The notes beneath the pieces were generated by a model, which was not told the DNA's origin, made no database searches, and saw nothing but the letters and a program-made list of their open reading frames with translations. From Thysanoteuthis rhombus (taxonomy: Eukaryota > Mollusca > Cephalopoda > Oegopsida > Thysanoteuthidae), in assembly GCA_963457665.1 (NCBI GenBank), contig OY735227.1, forward strand, positions 51,232,844-51,296,843: 64,000 nucleotides of DNA. Reading direction: 5' to 3'. Numbering within the stretch: the first letter of the stretch is position 1; each line of letters begins with the position of its first letter. Shown piece after piece: positions 53,864-61,824 of the stretch. Both the position numbers and the translations under genes were made by a program.

Positions 53864-55887
53864 AATTTAATGAGAATTTTTGAAGGTATCTTGTAATTGC
53901 AGACAGTTGGCTAGTATGTAGGGGAGATAATGATATGTGGATCAATTTGAAAGTTAAATGACTTGTCTATTGCACATCCTTCCATGAAATGTCATTGGAA
54001 TTTAATGAGAATTTTTGAAGATATTGTGTAGCTGCAGATAGTTGGCTAGTATGTAGGGGAGATAATGATATATGGATCAACTCAAAAGTTAAATGACTTG
54101 TCTATTGCACCTCCTTCCATGAAATGTCATTGGAATTTAATGAGAATTTTTGAAGATATTGTGTGGCTGCAGACAGTTGGCTAGTATGTAGGGGAGATAA
54201 TGATATATGGAACAACTCAAAAGTTAAATGACTTGTCTATTGCACCTCCTTCCATGAAATGTCATTGGAATTTAATGAGAATTTTTGAAGATATTGTGTG
54301 GCTGCAGACAGTTGGCTAGTATGTAGGGGAGATAATGATATATGGATGAACTCAAAAGTTAAATGACTTGTCTATTGCACCTCCTTCCATGAAATGTCAT
54401 TGGAATTTAATGAGAATTTTTGAAGTTATTGTTTGGCTGCAGACAGTTGGCTAGTATGTAGGGGAGATAATGATATATGGATCAACTCAAAAGTTAAATG
54501 ACTTGTCTATTGCACCTTCTTCCATGAAATGTCATTGGAATTCAATGAGAATTTTTGAAGATATTGTGTGGTTGCAGACAGTTGGCTAGTATGTAGGGGA
54601 GATAATGTTATATGGATCAACTCAAAAGTTAAATGACTTGTCTATTGCACCTCCTTCCATGAAATGTCATTGGAATTTAATGAGAATTTTTGAAGATATT
54701 GTGTGGCTGCAGACAGTTGGCTAGTATGTAGGGGAGATAATGATATATGGATCAACTCAAAAGTTAAATGACTCGTCTATTGCACCTCCTTCCATGAAAT
54801 GTCATTGGAATTTAATGAGAATTTTTGAAGGTATCTTGTAATTGCAGACAGTTGGCTAGTATGTAGGGGAGATAATGATATATGGATCAACTCAAAAGTT
54901 AAATGACTTGTCTATTGCACCTCCTTCCAAGAAATGTCATTGGAATTTAATGAGAATTTTTGAAGGTATCTTGTAATTGCAGACAGTTGGCTAGTATGTA
55001 GGGGAGATAATGATATATGGATCAACTCAAAAGTTAAATGACTTGTCTATTGCACCTCCTTCCATGAAATGTCATTGGAATTTAATGAGAATTTTTGAAG
55101 GTATCTTGTAATTGCAGACAGTTGGCTAGTATGTAGGGGAGATAATGATATATGGATCAACTCAAAAGTTAAATGACTTGTCTATTGCACCTCCTTCCAT
55201 GAAATGTCATTGGAATTTAATGAGAATTTTTGAAGGTATCTTGTAATTGCAGACAGTTGGCTAGTATGTAGGGGAGATAATGATATGTGGATCAATTTGA
55301 AAGTTAAATGACTTGTCTATTGCACATCCTTCCATGAAATGTCATTGGAATTTAATGAGAATTTTTGAAGATATTGTGTAGCTGCAGATAGTTAGCTAGT
55401 ATGTAGGGGAGATAATGATATATGGATAAATTCGAAAGTTAAATGACTTGTCTATTGCACCTCCTTCCATGAAATGTCATTGGAATTTAATGAGAATTTT
55501 TGAAGTTATTGTTTGGCTGCAGACAGTTGGCTAGTATGTAGGGGAGATAATGATATATGGATCAACTCAAAAGTTAAATGACTTTTCTATTGCACCTCCT
55601 TCCATGAAATGTCATTGGAATTTAATGAGAATTTTTGAAGATATTGTGTGGCTGCAGACAGTTGGCTAGTATGTAGGGGAGATAATGATATATGGATCAA
55701 TTCAAAAGTTAAATGACTTGTCTATTGCACCTCCTTCCATGAAATGTCATTGGAATCCAATGAGATTTTTGAAGATATTGTGTGGCTGCAGACAGTTGGC
55801 TAGTATGTAGGGGAGATAATGATATATGGATCAACTCAAAAGTTAAATGACTTGTCTATTGCACCTCCTTCCATGAAATGTCATTGG
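53864..55887. repeat. 43-mer-offset segmental duplication, copy 2
   Basis: This is the partner of 48060-50083. Copy-specific differences are 'gatgaac' near 54347, 'gacttg' for 'gactcg' near 54904 and 'caattca' near 55699. To the right the match resumes after a one-monomer difference: the A/caatttg, agatag/gataaattcg and C monomers at 50219-50623 correspond to 56158-56562. Confidence 0.88.
55754..55887. repeat. 134-bp monomer, duplicate of the one at 49950
   Basis: It has the same 'aatccaatgagattttt' one-base deletion and the same B cassette as 49950-50083. It marks the right end of the uninterrupted duplication. Confidence 0.9.
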
Positions 55888-56427
55888 AATTAAATGAGAA
55901 TTTTTGAAGATATTGTGTAGCTGCAGACAGTTGGCTAGTATGTAGGGGAGATAATGATATATGGATCAACTCAAAAGTTAAATGACTTGTCTATTGCACC
56001 TCCTTCCATGAAATGTCATTGGAATTTAATGAGAATTTTTGAAGGTACTGTGTGGCTGCAGACAGTTGGCTAGTATGTAGGGGAGATAATGATATATGGA
56101 TCAACTCAAAAGTTAAATGACTTGTCTATTGCACCTCCTTCCATGAAATGTCATTGGAATTTAATGAGAATTTTTGAAGGTATCTTGTAATTGCAGACAG
56201 TTGGCTAGTATGTAGGGGAGATAATGATATGTGGATCAATTTGAAAGTTAAATGACTTGTCTATTGCACATCCTTCCATGAAATGTCATTGGAATTTAAT
56301 GAGAATTTTTGAAGATATTGTGTAGCTGCAGATAGTTGGCTAGTATGTAGGGGAGATAATGATATATGGATAAATTCGAAAGTTAAATGACTTGTCTATT
56401 GCACCTCCTTCCATGAAATGTCATTGG

Positions 56428-57642
56428 AATTTAATGAGAATTTTTGAAGTTATTGTTTGGCTGCAGACAGTTGGCTAGTATGTAGGGGAGATAATGATAT
56501 ATGGATCAACTCAAAAGTTAAATGACTTGTCTATTGCACCTCCTTCAATAAAATGTCATTGGAATTTAATGAGAATTTTTGAAGATATTGTGTAGCTGCA
56601 GACAGTTGGCTAGTATGTAGGGGAGATAATGATATATGGATCAACTCAAAAGTTAAATGACTTGTCTATTGCACCTCCTTCAATAAAATGTCATTGGAAT
56701 TTAATGAGAATTTTTGAAGATATTGTGTAGCTGCAGACAGTTGGCTAGTATGTAGGGGAGATAATGATATATGGATCAACTCAAAAGTTAAATGACTTGT
56801 CTATTGCACCTCCTTCCATAAAATGTCATTGGAATTTAATGAGAATTTTTGAAGATATTGTGTAGCTGCAGACAGTTGGCTAGTATGTAGGGGAGATAAT
56901 GATATATGGATCAACTCAAAAGTTAAATGACTTGTCTATTGCACCTCCTTCCATAAAATGTCATTGGAATTTAATGAGAATTTTTGAAGATATTGTTTGG
57001 CTGCAGACAGTTGGCTAGTATGTAGGGGAGATAATGATATATGGATCAACTCAAAAGTTAAATGACTTGTCTATTGCACCTCCTTCAATAAAATGTCATT
57101 GGAATCTAATGAGAATTTTTGAAGATATTGTGTGGCTGCAGACAGTTGGCTAGTATGTAGGGGAGATAATGATATATGGATCAACTCAAAAGTTAAATGA
57201 CTTGTCTATTGCACCTCCTTCCATAAAATGTCATTAGAATTTAATGAGAATTTTTGAAGATATTGTTTGGCTGCAGACAGTTGGCTAGTATGTAGGGGAG
57301 ATAATGATATATGGATCAACTCAAAAGTTAAATGACTTGTCTATTGCACCTCCTTCAATAAAATGTCATTGGAATTTAATGAGAATTTTTGAAGATATTG
57401 TGTGGCTGCAGACAGTTGGCTAGTATGTAGGGGAGATAATGATATATGGATCAACTCAAAAGTTAAATGACTTGTCTATTGCACCTCCTTCAATAAAATG
57501 TCATTGGAATTTAATGAGAATTTTTGAAGATATTGTGTGGCTGCAGACAGTTGGCTAGTATGTAGGGGAGATAATGATATATGGATCAACTCAAAAGTTA
57601 AATGACTTGTCTATTGCACCTCCTTCCATAAAATGTCATTGG
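56428..57642. repeat. 9-monomer duplication at 28-mer offset, copy 2
   Basis: This is the partner of 52649-53863, including 'ggaatctaatgag' at 57103. I noticed one difference, 'tcattagaat' (g134a) near 57235. Beyond the right end, copy 2 continues into a 3-mer expansion while copy 1 meets the 43-mer duplication at 53864. Confidence 0.87.
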
Positions 57643-58182
57643 AATTTAATGAGAATTTTTGAAGATATTGTTTGGCTGCAGACAGTTGGCTAGTATGTAG
57701 GGGAGATAATGATATATGGATCAACTCAAAAGTTAAATGACTTGTCTATTGCACCTCCTTCAATAAAATGTCATTGGAATTTAATGAGAATTTTTGAAGA
57801 TATTGTGTGGCTGCAGACAGTTGGCTAGTATGTAGGGGAGATAATGATATATGGATCAACTCAAAAGTTAAATGACTTGTCTATTGCACCTCCTTCAATA
57901 AAATGTCATTGGAATTTAATGAGAATTTTTGAAGATATTGTGTGGCTGCAGACAGTTGGCTAGTATGTAAGGGAGATAATGATATATGGATCAACTCAAA
58001 AGTTAAATGACTTGTCTATTGCACCTCCTTCCATAAAATGTCATTGGAATTTAATGAGAATTTTTGAAGATATTGTTTGGCTGCAGACAGTTGGCTAGTA
58101 TGTAGGGGAGATAATGATATATGGATCAACTCAAAAGTTAAATGACTTGTCTATTGCACCTACTTCAATAAAATGTCATTGG
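57238..58182. repeat. 3-mer HOR, two copies plus a partial (405 bp each)
   Basis: The order ccataaaa/gtttgg, caataaaa/gtgtgg, caataaaa/gtgtgg repeats at 57238 and 57643. A third begins at 58048, but its second monomer (58183) changes to gtgtagctg. Private changes are 'tatgtaaggg' near 57966 and 'cctacttcaat' near 58160. Confidence 0.82.
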
Positions 58183-58317
58183 AATTTAATGAGAATTTTT
58201 GAAGATATTGTGTAGCTGCAGACAGTTGGCTAGTATGTAGGGGAGATAATGATATATGGATCAACTCAAAAGTTAAATGACTTGTCTATTGCACCTCCTT
58301 CCATGAAATGTCATTGG

Positions 58318-58587
58318 AATTTAATGAGAATTTTTGAAGGTATCTTGTAATTGCAGACAGTTGGCTAGTATGTAGGGGAGATAATGATATATGGATCAAC
58401 TCAAAAGTTAAATGACTTGTCTATTGCACCTCCTTCCATGAAATGTCATTGGAATTCAATGAGAATTTTTGAAGGTATCTTGTAATTGCAGACAGTTGGC
58501 TAGTATGTAGGGGAGATAATGATATATAGATCAACTCAAAAGTTAAATGACTTGTCTATTGCACCTCCTTCCATGAAATGTCATTGG
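58318..58587. repeat. Last A-cassette monomers of the window
   Basis: Monomers at 58318 and 58453 carry 'ggtatcttgtaattg'. The second has 'ggaattcaatgag' and 'atatagatc' (g76a), the marker of the following block. No A cassette appears to the right of this point. Confidence 0.8.
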
Positions 58588-59802
58588 AATTTAATGAGAA
58601 TTTTTGAAGATATTGTGTGGCTGCAGACAGTTGGCTAGTATGTAGGGGAGATAATGATATATGGATCAACTCAAAAGTTAAATGACTTGTCTATTGCACC
58701 TCCTTCCATAAAATGTCATTGGAATTTAATGAGAATTTTTGAAGTTATTGTGTAGCTGCAGACAGTTGGCTAGTATGTAGGGGAGATAATGATATATAGA
58801 TCAACTCAAAAGTTAAATGACTTGTCTATTGCACCTCCTTCCATGAAATGTCATTGGAATTTAATGAGAATTTTTGAAGATATTGTGTAGCTTCAGACAG
58901 TTGGCTAGTATGTAGGGGAGATAATGATATATAGATCAACTCAAAAGTTAAATGACTTGTCTATTGCACCTCCTTCCATGAAATGTCATTGGAATTTAAT
59001 GAGAATTTTTGAAGATATTGTGTGGCTGCAGACAGTTGGCTAGTATGTAGGGGAGATAATGATATATGGATCAACTCAAAAGTTAAATGACTTGTCTATT
59101 GCACCTCCTTCCATAAAATGTCATTGGAATTTAATGAGAATTTTTGAAGTTATTGTGTAGCTGCAGACAGTTGGCTAGTATGTAGGGGAGATAATGATAT
59201 ATAGATCAACTCAAAAGTTAAATGACTTGTCTATTGCACCTCCTTCCATGAAATGTCATTGGAATTTAATGAGAATTTTTGAAGATATTGTGTAGCTTCA
59301 GACAGTTGGCTAGTATGTAGGGGAGATAATGATATATAGATCAACTCAAAAGTTAAATGACTTGTCTATTGCACCTCCTTCCATGAAATGTCATTGGAAT
59401 TTAATGAGAATTTTTGAAGATATTGTGTGGCTGCAGACAGTTGGCTAGTATGTAGGGGAGATAATGATATATGGATCAACTCAAAAGTTAAATGACTTGT
59501 CTATTGCACCCCCTTCCATAAAATGTCATTGGAATTTAATGAGAATTTTTGAAGTTATTGTGTAGCTGCAGACAGTTGGCTAGTATGTAGGGGAGATAAT
59601 GATATATAGATCAACTCAAAAGTTAAATGACTTGTCTATTGCACCTCCTTCCATGAAATGTCATTGGAATTTAATGAGAATTTTTGAAGATATTGTGTAG
59701 CTTCAGACAGTTGGCTAGTATGTAGGGGAGATAATGATATATAGATCAACTCAAAAGTTAAATGACTTGTCTATTGCACCTCCTTCCATGAAATGTCATT
59801 GG
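58588..59802. repeat. 3-mer HOR, three tandem copies (405 bp each)
   Basis: Unit order: B/'atatggatc' followed by 'ccataaaatg'; 'gttattgtgtag'/'atatagatc'; 'gtgtagcttcag'/'atatagatc'. Copies start at 58588, 58993 and 59398. The third has 'cacccccttcc' near 59507. 'atatagatc' is a marker almost restricted to 58.4-61.8 kb. Confidence 0.88.
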
Positions 59803-59937
59803 AATTTAATGAGAATTTTTGAAGATTTTGTGTGGCTGCAGACAGTTGGCTAGTATGTAGGGGAGATAATGATATATGGATCAACTCAAAAGTTAAATGA
59901 CTTGTCTATTGCACCTCCTTCCATGAAATGTCATTGG

Positions 59938-60071
59938 AATTTAATGAGAATTTTTAAGATATTGTGTAGCTGCAGATAGTTGGCTAGTATGTAGGGGAGA
60001 TAATGATATATGGATCAACTCAAAAGTTAAATGACTCGTCTATTGCACCTCCTTCCATGAAATGTCATTGG
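59938..60071. repeat. 134-bp monomer ('tttttaagat'), first copy
   Basis: One G is lost after the T run. The same monomer recurs at 60747-60880 and 61556-61689 with the same linked variants, so three of the six short monomers derive from one deletion spread by HOR amplification. Confidence 0.9.
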
Positions 60072-61824
60072 AATTTAATGAGAATTTTTGAAGATTTTGT
60101 GTGGCTGCAGACAGTTGGCTAGTATGTAGGGGAGATAATGATATATAGATCAACTCAAAAGTTAAATGACTTGTCTATTGCACCTCCTTCCATGAAATGT
60201 CATTGGAATTTAATGAGAATTTTTGAAGATTTTGTGTGGCTGCAGACAGTTGGCTAGTATGTAAGGGAGATAATGATATATAGATCAACTCAAAAGTTAA
60301 ATGACTTGTCTATTGCACCTCCTTCCATGAAATGTCATTGGAATTTAATGAGAATTTTTGAAGATATTGTGTGGCTGCAGACAGTTGGCTAGTATGTAGG
60401 GGAGATAATGATATATGGATCAACTCAAAAGTTAAATGACTTGTCTATTGCACCCCCTTCCATAAAATGTCATTGGAATTTAATGAGAATTTTTGAAGTT
60501 ATTGTGTAGCTGCAGACAGTTGGCTAGTATGTAGGGGAGATAATGATACATAGATCAACTCAAAAGTTAAATGACTTGTCTATTGCACCTCCTTCCATGA
60601 AATGTCATTGGAATTTAATGAGAATTTTTGAAGATTTTGTGTGGCTGCAGACAGTTGGCTAGTATGTAGGGGAGATAATGATATATGGATCAACTCAAAA
60701 GTTAAATGACTTGTCTATTGCACCTCCTTCCATGAAATGTCATTGGAATTTAATGAGAATTTTTAAGATATTGTGTAGCTGCAGATAGTTGGCTAGTATG
60801 TAGGGGAGATAATGATATATGGATCAACTCAAAAGTTAAATGACTCGTCTATTGCACCTCCTTCCATGAAATGTCATTGGAATTTAATGAGAATTTTTGA
60901 AGATTTTGTGTGGCTGCAGACAGTTGGCTAGTATGTAGGGGAGATAATGATATATAGATCAACTCAAAAGTTAAATGACTTGTCTATTGCACCTCCTTCC
61001 ATGAAATGTCATTGGAATTTAATGAGAATTTTTGAAGATATTGTGTGGCTGCAGACAGTTGGCTAGTATGTAGGGGAGATAATGATATATGGATCAACTC
61101 AAAAGTTAAATGACTTGTCTATTGCACCCCCTTCCATAAAATGTCATTGGAATTTAATGAGAATTTTTGAAGTTATTGTGTAGCTGCAGACAGTTGGCTA
61201 GTATGTAGGGGAGATAATGATACATAGATCAACTCAAAAGTTAAATGACTTGTCTATTGCACCTCCTTCCATGAAATGTCATTGGAATTTAATGAGAATT
61301 TTTGAAGATATTGTGTAGCTTCAGACAGTTGGCTAGTATGTAGGGGAGATAATGATATATAGATCAACTCAAAAGTTAAATGACTTGTCTATTGCACCTC
61401 CTTCCATGAAATGTCATTGGAATTTAATGAGAATTTTTGAAGATTTTGTGTGGCTGCAGACAGTTGGCTAGTATGTAGGGGAGATAATGATATATGGATC
61501 AACTCAAAAGTTAAATGACTTGTCTATTGCACCTCCTTCCATGAAATGTCATTGGAATTTAATGAGAATTTTTAAGATATTGTGTAGCTGCAGATAGTTG
61601 GCTAGTATGTAGGGGAGATAATGATATATGGATCAACTCAAAAGTTAAATGACTCGTCTATTGCACCTCCTTCCATGAAATGTCATTGGAATTTAATGAG
61701 AATTTTTGAAGATTTTGTGTGGCTGCAGACAGTTGGCTAGTATGTAGGGGAGATAATGATATATAGATCAACTCAAAAGTTAAATGACTTGTCTATTGCA
61801 CCTCCTTCCATGAAATGTCATTGG
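59938..61824. repeat. 6-mer HOR with a shared 1-base deletion, two copies plus a partial
   Basis: Copies 59938-60746 and 60747-61555 are each 809 bp (6 x 135 - 1); a partial copy runs 61556-61824. Each begins with a 134-bp monomer reading 'tttttaagatattg' instead of 'tttttgaagatattg' (one G lost), with 'agatag' and 'gactcg'. Shared internal markers are 'cacccccttccataaaa' and 'gatacatagatc' (near 60548 and 61221). Internal monomers differ in order: copy 1 has an extra D/'tatgtaaggg' unit, copy 2 a 'gtgtagcttcag' unit. Confidence 0.87.
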
